From Luteimonas wenzhouensis (GTDB lineage: Bacteria > Pseudomonadota > Gammaproteobacteria > Xanthomonadales > Xanthomonadaceae): a stretch of 64,000 nucleotides of DNA. Below are positions 1 to 8,948 of this stretch, in pieces (positions within the stretch are counted from its first letter, which is position 1; the number at the start of each line of letters is the position of its first letter). Under the pieces are notes generated by a model that saw only the letters and a list, made by a program, of their open reading frames with translations, did no database searches and was not told where the DNA came from. The stretch is taken from assembly GCF_007859305.1 (NCBI RefSeq), contig NZ_VOHE01000002.1, forward strand, positions 186,001 through 250,000, read 5' to 3'. The translations under genes were made by a program, and so were the position numbers.

Positions 1-291
1 GTTGGCATCGAGCCTGTAGTGCCGGCCGTCGAGCACGAACGCCGCGCCGGCGATGCGGTTGCCGTAGCGGCCGACCAGCTGCCCGAGATACGCCGGATCA
101 ACGGCGTAGGAGCGCGCGTCGGGGAGGCCGAGCACCACGTCAACCGCGCCCCGCTCGCCGGGAACGCGCAGCCGCGCGAGGATCCCGCCCAGGTCGAGGA
201 TTTCCGCCGACACCTGCGCCGGATCGCCGATCGCATATGCGCCGACCGCCGGCCCATCGTCGAGCCGTCCGAAGTTCCGGATGCCGCCCAT
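1..291 (-). CDS. galM: Aldose 1-epimerase (mutarotase), N-terminal part only
   Basis: The minus strand reads open from an ATG at 291 to the left edge, giving 97 residues of the N-terminus. A purine-rich stretch (GGGAGCAGG) sits just before the ATG. The segment LGQLVGRYGNRIAGA (about residues 69-83), followed by FVLDGRHYRLDAN, is the hallmark of the GalM family. GalM interconverts alpha and beta anomers of free aldoses in the cytoplasm or periplasm. There is no signal peptide. It is divergent from the TonB receptor at 787 and so probably belongs to the arabinose locus, whose remaining genes would lie to the left. The family call is firm; the sugar specificity is inferred from context. Confidence 0.88.
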   Translation of the reverse strand, partial: MGGIRNFGRLDDGPAVGAYAIGDPAQVSAEILDLGGILARLRVPGERGAVDVVLGLPDARSYAVDPAYLGQLVGRYGNRIAGAAFVLDGRHYRLDAN

Positions 292-786
292 GCCTGCTCC
301 CGTGCGGCGGACCCTCCGCCGCGCGGCAGCTTAGGGGCGTCCCGGCAGGCCTGCCATCCCGCTTTTGGGATCGGTGCAAGGCCAGATCGAATGCCTCGCG
401 GGGGTCCCGCAAAACATATCCGCTTTCATATTCATCTGGGCCATAAATTCATTAGAAGGTTATCAAACCCGAAACTATTCTCGGTTCGCGTCCCGGCCAC
501 ACAACGCCACCAGACACGGCCGGGACGCCTCGCCGCGCAGCGCGCGACGGACACGAATCGAACGACAGCGTCCAGACGGAACCGGGAGGGGTTTGACAGT
601 GACGACGCAGATTCGAGCGGCATCCGCGGATGCCGCCATGCCACGCCCCCACGCCGCGATCCCGTCCGGCCCGCGGCCCACGCGCCGCCGATGGCGCCGC
701 CCGCCGACCCGGTCGTTGTTCCCCTGATCCCGCCGCGCCGCACGGCGGCGCGGGGTTTCCCGACATCCCGAGACATCGAGGCCCAC
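292..786. promoter_or_regulatory. Divergent intergenic region between galM and the TonB receptor
   Basis: This 495-nt stretch has no convincing gene on either strand. The reading frame running through it into the receptor lacks a start with a signal peptide before 787. The part at about 415-480 is clearly AT-richer than its surroundings and contains an imperfect inverted repeat (443-463). A consensus-like TTGACA lies at 593-598 but no good -10 follows at the right distance. It probably carries the promoters for galM and the receptor and a binding site for the arabinose regulator. Confidence 0.5.
443..463. promoter_or_regulatory. Imperfect inverted repeat, possible regulator site
   Basis: The AT-rich sequence has nested half-sites ATAA/TTAT and TTC/GAA around a central ATTA. 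It is the only clear dyad in the AT-rich island upstream of the TonB receptor. A role as operator for the LysR regulator at 10447 is inference only. Confidence 0.3.
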
Positions 787-3621
787 ATGAACCGTCCAAC
801 CCGCCGGCCCCAGCCGCATGCCCTGCGCCTTGCCGCGTTGCCCGCCGCGCTGGCACTCGCCATGGCCGCCCTGCCCGCCACCGCGCAGGACGCGCCGCGC
901 ACCTGCCCCACCGCCGACGATCCCGCCGCGCCCTGCGCGGACGCGGTCGCACTCGACCGCGTGGAGGTGCGCGGCCTGCGCGGCAGCCTGGTCGACGCGC
1001 TCACGATCAAGCAGGGCTCGATGCAGATCGTCGACGCGATCGTGGCCGAGGACATCGGCAAGTTCCCGGACAACAACCTGGTCGAGGCGCTGCAGCGCGT
1101 GACCGGCGTGCAGACCACCGACCGCGGCGACGGCGAGGTGTCCACGGTCTCGATCCGCGGCCTCAACGACGTCAACACCACCATCAACGGCCGCAACATC
1201 TTCACCGCCTCGGGCCGGTCGGTGGCGCTGGCCGACGTGCCGGCGAGCCTGCTGGCCAGCGTGGAGGTCTTCAAGACCCGCTCGGCGGCGCATATCGAGA
1301 CCGGCATCGCCGGCACGCTCGACATCCGCACCCACCGCCCGTTCGACTTCGACGGACGCCGGTTCGTGGTCGCCGCGCGCGCGATCCACCAGGAGCAGAA
1401 CAACGAGACCGACCCCAACGTCAGCCTGCTGGCGTCCAACACCTGGGACGTGGGCGGCGGCCGGTTCGGCGCGCTGGTCAACGTGTCGTACGCCGAGACC
1501 AACTATCGCGACCAGAGCGTGACCGCCGGCGCGATGGTGCCCTTCTTCACCGACAACCCGCCGGAGGGCTTCGTGTCCTACGAGCGCATCCCGACCATCA
1601 TCGACGGCGCCGATGTGTGGCAGCCGGGACTCGAGGCCGGCCTGCCCTTCGCGCCGGGCTCCACGGTCCCGGTGCGCGGCCAGCAGTACGAGTACGTGCT
1701 TTCGCGCGACGCGGTGTTCGCCAGCGACCTCACCGGCAAGCGCGAGCGCCCCGCCGCCAGCGTCTCGCTGCAGTGGGCCCCGGACGACGCCTCGGAGTAC
1801 GTGTTCGAAGCGTTCTACAACGGCTACCGCAACGAATCGTTCAACTCGCTGCTGTTCTCGTTCGTCGACTGGTGGGGCGCCCTGGGCGACAACCCCGGCC
1901 AGAACATCGAGCTGTACCCGGGCACCAACATCGTGCGTGCCCGCCGCGGCATCGGTTTCCCGTACAACTTCACCAGCGGCGACCTGTCCACCGGGCGGAC
2001 CGACAGCTTCCTCTACGCCCTGGGCGGGCGCTGGGACGTGGGCGAACGGCTGAAGCTGCGCTCCGAGGTCACCTACCAGGACAGCGAGTACGAGACCGAC
2101 TTCTTCGCCATGCGCGCCGAGCGGGTCACCCGCAGCGTGTGGGTGGACTTCAATGCCGGCGGGGGCAAGCCCGCGTTCGGCTTCGACGACGATCCGGAAA
2201 CGCCGGGCATCGACGAAAGCGACACCGCCGATCCGGCGCAGTGGAACCTGGCCCAGCTCTACGACAACGCCAACTACGCCCGGGGCGACGCCGTCACCTT
2301 CACCTTCGACGGCGACTACGCCGCGGACTGGGGCCCGTTCCACAAGGTGTCCTTCGGCGTGCGCTACGACGATCGCAGCGCCAGCGAAGGCATGCGGGTC
2401 GGTCCGGACAACGCCTGCGACCTCGCCCTGCCCGACTGTTCGTTCGCCGCGCGCCCGGGACTGGTGCACACCAACCGGGGCTTCTTCGACGGCCGCTCCG
2501 ACGTCCCGTCCTCGTGGGTCGTGCCGGATGGCCACTACATCCGCGCCAATGCCGACTTCTACCGGCAGCTCTATGGCCGCCCCACCGGCGACCAGCTGGT
2601 GATGACGGAGAACTTCAACGTCGGGGAGATCACCACCAACGCCTACGTGCAGGGCGACTTCGCCTTCGATTTCGGCGAGCGGACACTCGACGGCCAGGTC
2701 GGCCTGCGCTACGTCGACGTCGACACCGACATGCGCTTCGGCGAAGGCACCGCCTCGGCCAGCGCGTCCAAGGTGCTGCCCAGCCTGATCCTGCGCTACA
2801 GCTTCACCCCAGGCCTGATGGCGCGCCTGGCCTACGGCGAGACCCTGCGCCGGCCCGGGTTCGCCCAGCTCAACCCGAACATCATCTACACCGACGACGT
2901 CACCAACATCGGCTACGGCACGGCGACCGGCGGCAACCCGAACCTGCGGCCGACCGAATCGAAGAACTACGACCTCGGCCTGGAGTGGTACTTCGCCCCC
3001 GGCAGCGCCCTGTACGGCACCGTGTTCCGGCGCGAGATCGAGGGCATGGTGTCGGACTTCCGCCGGCGCGTGACCTACGAGGGCTACGACTACATCCTCA
3101 CCCAGCCCGACAACGCCTCCAGCGGCGAACTGGAGGGCGTCGAGCTGGGCCTGGTGTGGTTCCCGGACAACCTGCCGGGGCTGCTCGACGGCTTCGGCAT
3201 CCAGGCCAGCTACACCGCGCTGGACTCCAGCCAGCAGATCCCGATCACCAACACCGCGGGCGAGGTGGTGGGCAGCACCACCACGCCGATGTTCGGCATC
3301 TCCGACACCTCCTACAGCGTCGTGCTCGCCTACGAGCGTGCCCGCTTCGGCGCCCGCCTGTCCTACGTCTGGCGCGACGACTTCCTGCACCATTACGAGG
3401 CGCCGCAGTTCGCCAACCCGCTGGGCGTGTACTTCGACGCGGAGAAGAGCCTCGATTTCCAGATGAGCTGGGAGGCCAGCGACTCGCTCAGCCTGACCTT
3501 CGACGCCACCAACCTCACCAACGAGCTCTACCAGAGCTATTACCAGTACCCCGGCACGCACAACTTCGGCACCGCGCTCTACAGCCGCACCTTCGCCGTC
3601 GGTTTGCGTTACCGTTTCTGA
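787..3621 (+). CDS. TonB-dependent receptor, carbohydrate-type (TIGR01782-like), 944 aa
   Basis: This is a predicted outer-membrane receptor that would import arabino-oligosaccharides using TonB energy. A Sec signal peptide spans residues 1 to about 34 (cleavage after LPATAQ). A plug domain follows at about 60-190 (IVAEDIGKFPDNNLVEALQRV and SIRGL motifs), then a beta-barrel of more than 700 residues ending in an aromatic-rich terminal strand (GLRYRF). The plug wording and the length match the large Xanthomonas/Caulobacter sugar receptors. The ATG at 787 is chosen because it gives a proper signal peptide; the open frame extends further upstream without one. It lies 69 nt before the GH51 arabinofuranosidase and is probably cotranscribed. 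The substrate is inferred from neighbours. Confidence 0.9.
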   Translation: MNRPTRRPQPHALRLAALPAALALAMAALPATAQDAPRTCPTADDPAAPCADAVALDRVEVRGLRGSLVDALTIKQGSMQIVDAIVAEDIGKFPDNNLVEALQRVTGVQTTDRGDGEVSTVSIRGLNDVNTTINGRNIFTASGRSVALADVPASLLASVEVFKTRSAAHIETGIAGTLDIRTHRPFDFDGRRFVVAARAIHQEQNNETDPNVSLLASNTWDVGGGRFGALVNVSYAETNYRDQSVTAGAMVPFFTDNPPEGFVSYERIPTIIDGADVWQPGLEAGLPFAPGSTVPVRGQQYEYVLSRDAVFASDLTGKRERPAASVSLQWAPDDASEYVFEAFYNGYRNESFNSLLFSFVDWWGALGDNPGQNIELYPGTNIVRARRGIGFPYNFTSGDLSTGRTDSFLYALGGRWDVGERLKLRSEVTYQDSEYETDFFAMRAERVTRSVWVDFNAGGGKPAFGFDDDPETPGIDESDTADPAQWNLAQLYDNANYARGDAVTFTFDGDYAADWGPFHKVSFGVRYDDRSASEGMRVGPDNACDLALPDCSFAARPGLVHTNRGFFDGRSDVPSSWVVPDGHYIRANADFYRQLYGRPTGDQLVMTENFNVGEITTNAYVQGDFAFDFGERTLDGQVGLRYVDVDTDMRFGEGTASASASKVLPSLILRYSFTPGLMARLAYGETLRRPGFAQLNPNIIYTDDVTNIGYGTATGGNPNLRPTESKNYDLGLEWYFAPGSALYGTVFRREIEGMVSDFRRRVTYEGYDYILTQPDNASSGELEGVELGLVWFPDNLPGLLDGFGIQASYTALDSSQQIPITNTAGEVVGSTTTPMFGISDTSYSVVLAYERARFGARLSYVWRDDFLHHYEAPQFANPLGVYFDAEKSLDFQMSWEASDSLSLTFDATNLTNELYQSYYQYPGTHNFGTALYSRTFAVGLRYRF

Positions 3622-3690
3622 CCCGGCGCGCCGGGCGCCCGGCGCGCCCGGCGACGCACCCGACCCATCGACACCCGAGGCCGAGGAACC

Positions 3691-5247
3691 ATGCTCAAGA
3701 CCACCGTCCGAATGCTTGCGCTGACCACCGCCCTGTTCGCCGCGGGCCTGGCCCAGGCCCAGGAACCGGCGCGCGCCACCGCGACCCTGCGCGCCGACCA
3801 GCCCGGCGAGACCGTCAGCCGCTACATTTTCGGCCAGTTCGCCGAGCACCTGGGCTACGGCATCTACGGCGGCATCTGGGTGGGCGAGGACTCGAAGATC
3901 CCCAACACCCGCGGCTACCGCAACGACGTGGTCGAGGCGCTGAAGAAGCTCAAGGTGCCGGTGGTGCGCTGGCCCGGCGGCTGCTTCGCCGACGAGTACT
4001 ACTGGCGCGACGGCATCGGCCCGCGCGGGAAGCGCCGGGTCAAGATCAACACCCACTGGGGCGGCGTGGAGGAGCCCAACAGCTTCGGCACCCACGAGTT
4101 CATGGACTTCGCCGAACTGCTGGGCACCGACGCCTACGTCTCCGGCAACACCGGCAGCGGCTCGCCGCGCGAGATGGCCGAGTGGGTCGAGTACATGACC
4201 TACGAGAAGGGCTCGTCGCTGGCCGAGGAACGCCGCGCCAACGGCCGCGACAAGCCGTGGAAGGTGCCGTTCTTCGGCATCGGCAACGAGATGTGGGGCT
4301 GCGGCGGCAACATGACGCCCGAGCATGCCGCCAACCTGCACCGCCAGTTCCAGACCTTCGTCAAGGTCCCGGCCGGGCAGCAGATCACCAAGGTCGCGGC
4401 CGGCGCCAATGGCGACGACTACAACTGGACCGAGGTGATGATGAAAATCGCCGGCAAGCACATGGATGCGCTGTCGGTGCATTACTACACGGTGCCCGGC
4501 GGCTGGCCGCCGCGCCAGTCGAGCTTCGAGTTCGACGAATCGGCCTGGATCCTCACCCTCGAGGGCGCGCTGAAGGTCGACGAGCTGCTGCGCAGGCACA
4601 TCGAGGTGATGGACCGGTACGACCCGGAGAACAAGGTCGCCCTGTACCTCGACGAGTGGGGCACCTGGTACGCGCCCTACCCCGGCACCAACCCCGGGTT
4701 CCTGCAGCAGCAGAACACGCTTCGCGACGCGCTCGTGGCCGCGATCCACTTCGACGTGATGAGCCGCTACGCGCACCGGGTGAAGATGGCCAACATCGCG
4801 CAGATGGTGAACGTGCTGCAGGCCATGATCCTGACCGATGACGCGAAGATGGTGCTCACGCCCACCTACCACGTCTTCGAGATGTACCTGCCGTGGCAGG
4901 ACGCGACCCACCTGCCGCTCGAGCTCAAGGCGCCCGAGTACCGCCATGGCGGGACCAGGGTGCCCGCGGTGCACGGCTCGGCGGTGCGGGCGCAGGACGG
5001 CCACGTGTACGTGGCGCTGAGCAACCTCGACGCCCAGCGCCCGGCCAGCGTCTCGGTGGCGGTGGCCGGCGTGCAGGCGACCGGCGTGTCCGGCCGCGTG
5101 CTGACCGCCGACGCGATCACCGCGCACAACACCTTCGACGCCCCCGACCGGGTGCAGCCGAAGGCGTTCGACGGCGCACGGATCGAAGGCGGCAACCTGG
5201 CGGTCGACCTGCCGGCCCGGTCGATCGTCGTGCTCAAGCTGCAGTAG
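3691..5247 (+). CDS. GH51 alpha-L-arabinofuranosidase, exported, 518 aa
   Basis: The enzyme hydrolyses terminal alpha-L-arabinofuranosyl residues from arabinan, arabinoxylan or their oligomers. A signal peptide occupies residues 1 to about 23 (LAQAQ), so it acts in the periplasm or outside the cell; many GH51 enzymes are cytoplasmic, which makes export notable. The family segment RWPGGCFADEYYWRDG lies at about 92-107. The acid/base is Glu200 in GNEMWG and the nucleophile is Glu322 in LDEWGTW. The C-terminal beta-sandwich is complete, and total length is normal. A purine-rich GAGGAA precedes the ATG. It follows the TonB receptor in the same direction. Confidence 0.95.
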   Translation: MLKTTVRMLALTTALFAAGLAQAQEPARATATLRADQPGETVSRYIFGQFAEHLGYGIYGGIWVGEDSKIPNTRGYRNDVVEALKKLKVPVVRWPGGCFADEYYWRDGIGPRGKRRVKINTHWGGVEEPNSFGTHEFMDFAELLGTDAYVSGNTGSGSPREMAEWVEYMTYEKGSSLAEERRANGRDKPWKVPFFGIGNEMWGCGGNMTPEHAANLHRQFQTFVKVPAGQQITKVAAGANGDDYNWTEVMMKIAGKHMDALSVHYYTVPGGWPPRQSSFEFDESAWILTLEGALKVDELLRRHIEVMDRYDPENKVALYLDEWGTWYAPYPGTNPGFLQQQNTLRDALVAAIHFDVMSRYAHRVKMANIAQMVNVLQAMILTDDAKMVLTPTYHVFEMYLPWQDATHLPLELKAPEYRHGGTRVPAVHGSAVRAQDGHVYVALSNLDAQRPASVSVAVAGVQATGVSGRVLTADAITAHNTFDAPDRVQPKAFDGARIEGGNLAVDLPARSIVVLKLQ

Positions 5248-5256
5248 CGGCCCCTT

Positions 5257-5287
5257 GCGGTCCTCCGGGCCACGCCCGGAAGACCGC
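5257..5287. terminator. Hairpin between convergent GH51 and GFA genes
   Basis: GCGGTC and TCCGGG on the left pair with CCCGGA and GACCGC on the right, giving a 13-position stem with one mismatch and a 5-nt loop. There is no T-tract, so factor-independent termination is uncertain. Its place between two converging genes supports a bidirectional terminator role. Confidence 0.5.
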
Positions 5288-5295
5288 GCGCCGGT

Positions 5296-5700
5296 CTAGG
5301 CGCCCGGCATGCCCGGGTGCTCGGCCAGGCCCATTTCCAGCCGCGCCCACGGCGGCCGGTGCGCGACGAACAGCGCGTCGCTGGGCACGAACCGGGATGG
5401 ATCATCCAGCGAGCCGGCGTAGATCGTCACCAGGTCCGGATCGGACTCGGGCGTGCCGAACAGCAGGCTGCCGCATTCGCCGCAGAAGTTGCGCACCGCG
5501 CTACGCCCGCTGCCACCCGGCGTGCGCCCCGCCTTCACCGGCCCGCTGGCCTCGAACGACGACTTCGGCACGCCCAGCACCGGCACCCCGCCGCTGCCCG
5601 AGGCGCGCTGGCAGTCGCGGCAGTGGCAGACGATGGAGAACAGCGCAGGCCCTCCAGACCGGTACCGGACCGCACCACACAGGCATCCACCCGAGAGCAT
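5296..5700 (-). CDS. GFA/CENP-V family zinc protein, 134 aa
   Basis: This is a small protein of the glutathione-dependent formaldehyde-activating enzyme (GFA) fold. The zinc-binding cysteines are visible: CLCG near the N-terminus, CHCRDC at about residues 27-32 and CGECG further on. Family members bind glutathione adducts or have unknown roles, so the substrate is not assigned. The ATG at 5700 begins MLSGGCLCG, the usual distance to the first zinc motif; an upstream GTG would add seven residues. It lies 76 nt downstream of arsC in the same orientation and converges on the GH51 gene. A second GFA gene is at 49562. Confidence 0.85.
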   Translation of the reverse strand: MLSGGCLCGAVRYRSGGPALFSIVCHCRDCQRASGSGGVPVLGVPKSSFEASGPVKAGRTPGGSGRSAVRNFCGECGSLLFGTPESDPDLVTIYAGSLDDPSRFVPSDALFVAHRPPWARLEMGLAEHPGMPGA

Positions 5701-5776
5701 CGCGCACCCCGTCGCCAACACAGGCGCAAGCTTCGCCCGGATCGCGCCCGTTGTGAACAGGCGCCACCGCCCGCGG

Positions 5777-6136
5777 TCAAGCCCCGGGGAGGATCTCCAG
5801 CACCGTGTCCGCCGGCCGGCACAGGCGCGTGCCGACCGGGGTCACCACGATCGGACGGTTGATCAGGACCGGGTGCGCCAGCATCGCGTCGAGCAGCGCC
5901 TCATCGTCCAGGGCCGGATCGTCCAGCCCCAGCTCCGCGTACAGCGGCTCCTTCGCCCGCACCAGCCCGCGCACGCCCACGCCGGAGTCGCGCGCCAGCG
6001 CGCGCAGCCGGTCGCGATCGGGCGGATCCTCCAGGTACTCGATGACCGTGGGTTCGAACCCCCGTTCGCGGATCATCGCCAGGGCGTTGCGCGACGTGCC
6101 GCAGCGCGGGTTGTGGTAGATCGTGATGCCGCTCAT
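5777..6136 (-). CDS. arsC: Glutaredoxin-type arsenate reductase, 119 aa
   Basis: This is ArsC of the glutaredoxin-coupled class (TIGR00014), which reduces arsenate to arsenite in the cytoplasm. The N-terminus MSGITIYHNPRCGTSRN carries catalytic Cys12. The conserved segment LINRPIVVTPVGTRLCRP, which includes family arginines, is near the C-terminus. Length is normal. The ATG at 6136 is preceded by GGAGAA at good spacing; a longer upstream frame adds a non-family extension. No arsR or arsB is adjacent, so this is a stand-alone copy. A housekeeping or YffB-like role cannot be excluded. Confidence 0.92.
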   Translation of the reverse strand: MSGITIYHNPRCGTSRNALAMIRERGFEPTVIEYLEDPPDRDRLRALARDSGVGVRGLVRAKEPLYAELGLDDPALDDEALLDAMLAHPVLINRPIVVTPVGTRLCRPADTVLEILPGA

Positions 6137-6278
6137 TCGGTTCTCCGCGACTCGGGATGCAGGCCGATGCGCAGCGTCCGCATCCGGGCCGCACCTGCCC
6201 CGGGACATTGTACCCGCGCGGTTCCCGTCCTCCCCGGCGGGCCGGCGCGCGGCATCACGGCTCGCCCCGGCGCCTCGA

Positions 6279-6683
6279 TCAGTGGCTGGCCGGGAAGACG
6301 TGGAGCCCGCCGTCCTCGATGGTGATGGCTTCGCCGTCGACCGCGGGCGGATCGCCGGCCACCGGCAGCAGCGCGGTGGCGCACCAGTGCTCGCGGTTCT
6401 CCAGCAGCGCGATGATGCGTTCGCCGTCGCCGTCCGCGTAGGCGATGCACGATGCGACGGCGTCTTCGTGCATCGCCCTGTCCGAGAGGCTGGCCTGGAG
6501 CCCGTCCAGCAGCTCCGGAAGCTGGTCCTCGCCCGCGTCCGCGGCGATCGAGACCTCCACGCTGCCGTCGCGCATCAGCATCAGCCCGAGCGGCGGCACG
6601 CTGCGGCCGTCGGCCAGCATCCGGTTGGCCCGCGCGATGAGCTGCGCGAGCAGCTCGATGAAGTGGTCCTGCGCGTCGTCCAT
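6279..6683 (-). CDS. Conserved hypothetical protein, 134 aa
   Basis: I do not recognise a named family. The protein starts MDDAQDHFIELLAQLIARA, has no signal peptide or membrane segment, and looks like a small soluble alpha/beta protein rich in Asp and Glu. A near-ideal ribosome binding site (GGGAGGTGG on the minus strand) stands just before the ATG at 6683, which supports this start and the reality of the gene. It lies between arsC and the arabinanase gene on the same strand, with 142- and 226-nt gaps, so it is probably a separate transcript. Confidence 0.7.
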   Translation of the reverse strand: MDDAQDHFIELLAQLIARANRMLADGRSVPPLGLMLMRDGSVEVSIAADAGEDQLPELLDGLQASLSDRAMHEDAVASCIAYADGDGERIIALLENREHWCATALLPVAGDPPAVDGEAITIEDGGLHVFPASH

Positions 6684-6909
6684 GCCACCTCCCCGGAAGC
6701 GGTGCGTGGGGCGGTCGCGCGTCTTGCGTCCGCGGCCGCCGGGCGGTCCCGGAAGACCGGCGGAGGCCGCCATGCTCACGGCGGTCCGGACAGCCTGGCG
6801 GGAACGCGCCCGGCGCGATCGGCGTCGACCGGGCTGCACCGGATCATACGCCTTCCATGCGGACGGCCAGATCGCGGCCGGTCGACACGCACGTGCCCCG
6901 GAACGGCCG

Positions 6910-7968
6910 CTACCTGTCCAGCCCCGACTGGTCCACCACCGGCCAACCCTCGGCATCCCAGGCGAGCGGCAGCACCTTGAGCTTGGGCCGTCCGCCGTCC
7001 CCGGTATCGTAGGCGTGGAAGACCAGCCAGTCCCGGCCGTCGAAGGTGTAGGCGCTGTTGTGCCCAGGGCCGGGCCAGCGGGCGGTGCCGCGCAGGACTT
7101 CGGTGGCGCCGCCCTGGTCCATGCGCCGGCCGTCGCGGTCGAGGTAGGGACCGGCGAGGGTGCGCGAGCGGCCGACCATGATCCGGTAGTCGCTCTTCGC
7201 GCCACGGCAGCAGTGGTCGTACGAGACGAACAGGTAGTACCAGCCGTCGCGCCTGAACACGAACGGGGCCTCGACCGCGCCGGGTCCGGGGTCGGCGTCG
7301 TCGAGCAGGGCCGGACGCTCGCGCCTGGCCAGCGTGTGCCAGACCTGGGGCTCGGCGAGGCCGAGCCGGTCCTCGCGCAGCTTCACCAGCTTCAGCCCGC
7401 CCCAGAACGAACCGAACGCCAGCCATGGCGCGCCGTCGTCGTCCTCGACGAGGTTGGCGTCGATGGCGTTCCACAGGTCCCGGTGCGGGACCGAGCGCAG
7501 GACGATGCCATGGTCCACCCAACGGTAGCCGGGATCGGCCGGGTCGAGCGTGGTGTTGGTGGCGACGCCGATCGCCGAGGCGTTGCTGCCGCCGCTGGAG
7601 ATCGAGTAGTACAGGTACCAGGTCCCGTCGTGGAAGGAGATGTCGGGTGCCCAGACATGGCCGTTGAACCTCGGCACGATGTCGTAGGCCCAGGCGGGGA
7701 TCTCCGGGAACACCGGCGTCTCGGCCTTCCACGTCTCCATGTCGCGCGAGCTGTAGACGGTGATGCCCGGGCCGGTGACGAACAGGTACCAGGTGTCGCC
7801 CTGGCGGGCCATCACCGGGTCGTGGGCCAGCACGTCGGCCCAGTAGCCCTCGCGCGGCGCCGCCACTGGCGGGCTTTCCATCATGTCGTCGTTGTTCGGC
7901 GGCTGCTGCGCGAGCACGGGGCACGCCAGCACGACGGCGAACGCGATCGCGAGCCAGCGCGCGCTCAC
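6910..7968 (-). CDS. GH43 endo-1,5-alpha-L-arabinanase, exported, 352 aa
   Basis: The enzyme cuts the alpha-1,5-arabinan backbone. A signal peptide covers residues 1 to about 20 (VLACPVLAQ). The five-bladed propeller has the GH43 triad: Asp50 (AHDPVM), Asp170 (NAIDANLV) and Glu233 (VEAPFVF). The segment DHCCRG at 251-256, followed by YRIMVGRSRTLAGPY, is the endo-arabinanase signature, and the GHNS motif near residue 302 fits. The start is a GTG at 7968 overlapping the stop of the upstream GH43 gene by 4 nt (GTGA), implying coupled translation. It is the last gene of the minus-strand operon transporter - exo-GH43 - endo-arabinanase. Confidence 0.9.
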   Translation of the reverse strand: MSARWLAIAFAVVLACPVLAQQPPNNDDMMESPPVAAPREGYWADVLAHDPVMARQGDTWYLFVTGPGITVYSSRDMETWKAETPVFPEIPAWAYDIVPRFNGHVWAPDISFHDGTWYLYYSISSGGSNASAIGVATNTTLDPADPGYRWVDHGIVLRSVPHRDLWNAIDANLVEDDDGAPWLAFGSFWGGLKLVKLREDRLGLAEPQVWHTLARRERPALLDDADPGPGAVEAPFVFRRDGWYYLFVSYDHCCRGAKSDYRIMVGRSRTLAGPYLDRDGRRMDQGGATEVLRGTARWPGPGHNSAYTFDGRDWLVFHAYDTGDGGRPKLKVLPLAWDAEGWPVVDQSGLDR

Positions 7969-8930
7969 GACGACGCCTCCGGGATCTCCGCCTCGCGCAG
8001 CGGCCGGCCGAACACCGGCATCCCGTCGGCATCCCACTGCAGGGGCTGGATGCAGGTGTGGCGGTCGGGATTCCACAGCGGATCGCCCTCGATGCGGGTG
8101 TAGTTGCGGGCGTGGTAGACCAGCAGGTCCGTGCGGCCGTCGGGCGCCAGGACGAAGCTGTTGTGGCCCGGGCCGAATACCTCCCGCGCGGGATCGGACA
8201 CGAACACGGGCGTGGGCGACTTGTGCCAGCTGGCCGGATCCAGCAGGTCCGCGCCCCCGTCCGCCCACAGCAGGCCCATCGCGTAGCGCTCGTCGGTGGC
8301 GCTGGCCGAGTAGCTCACGAACACGCGCCCGTGGCGCACCAGCACGGACGGCCCCTCGTTGACCATGAAGCCCTGCACCTCCCAGTCGAACTCCGGCCTG
8401 CTGAGCATCACCGGGGCGCCTTCGACATGCAGCCCGTCGCGCAGCGGCGCCAGGTACAGGTTCGAATTGCCGGGGATGTCCGGATGCTTCTGCGCCCACA
8501 GGTAGTAGCGCACGCCGCGGTGTTCGAAGCTGGTGGCGTCGAGGCAGAACGCGTCGATCCCGCTGTCCACCTGCCCGGCGAACGTCCACTCGCCCGACAT
8601 CGGGTCGGCATCGGTGCAGCGCAGCGCGTACATGCGGTGCTGGAACAGCCCGTCCCTGGTGTCGCGCGACGGGGCCGCGGCGAAGTAGACGAACCAGGTT
8701 CCGTCGATGCGGTGCAGCTCCGGGGCCCAGACCAGCGAACTCGCCGGTCCACCGGGCGGCGGCGTCCAGAGCACCCGCTCCGGCGCGGAGGCCAGCCCGT
8801 CGAGGGTGCGCGAGCGGCGCAGCACCACGCGGTCGTACTCGGGGACGGACGCGGTGAAATGGTAGTGGCCGTCGTGCAGCGAGACGTGCGGGTCGGCGCG
8901 GTTGGGGATGAAGGGGTTCGTGATCCGCAT
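7965..8930 (-). CDS. GH43 exo-acting arabinofuranosidase/arabinanase, cytoplasmic, 321 aa
   Basis: This is a GH43 propeller resembling subfamily 26 (exo-alpha-1,5-L-arabinofuranosidases). It begins NPFIPNRADPHVSLHDG with Asp13 as the likely base. Asp131 (CLDATSFEH) and Glu192 (NEGPSVL) complete the triad. There is no signal peptide, so it should degrade imported arabino-oligosaccharides in the cytoplasm, in contrast to the exported enzyme encoded next to it. Its stop overlaps the GTG start of the downstream arabinanase by 4 nt, and 18 nt separate it from the transporter gene upstream. The exact linkage specificity is inferred from the sequence pattern and context. Confidence 0.88.
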   Translation of the reverse strand: MRITNPFIPNRADPHVSLHDGHYHFTASVPEYDRVVLRRSRTLDGLASAPERVLWTPPPGGPASSLVWAPELHRIDGTWFVYFAAAPSRDTRDGLFQHRMYALRCTDADPMSGEWTFAGQVDSGIDAFCLDATSFEHRGVRYYLWAQKHPDIPGNSNLYLAPLRDGLHVEGAPVMLSRPEFDWEVQGFMVNEGPSVLVRHGRVFVSYSASATDERYAMGLLWADGGADLLDPASWHKSPTPVFVSDPAREVFGPGHNSFVLAPDGRTDLLVYHARNYTRIEGDPLWNPDRHTCIQPLQWDADGMPVFGRPLREAEIPEASS

Positions 8931-8948
8931 GCGGGAACCATCCAGTGC

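Noticed and set aside
593-598. TTGACA as -35 of the sugar-receptor promoter
   Set aside because: No acceptable -10 lies 16-18 nt downstream.
630-4841. A 1403-codon plus-strand frame overlapping the receptor and GH51 genes
   Set aside because: It is an out-of-frame shadow rich in Arg, Pro and Gly. The overlapped genes have signal peptides and catalytic motifs.
475-5127. A 1550-codon open frame on the minus strand opposite the receptor and GH51 genes
   Set aside because: Its product is low in complexity (runs of Val, Gly, Arg, His), has no domain, and mirrors codon bias of the true plus-strand genes. Long antisense frames are normal at this GC content.
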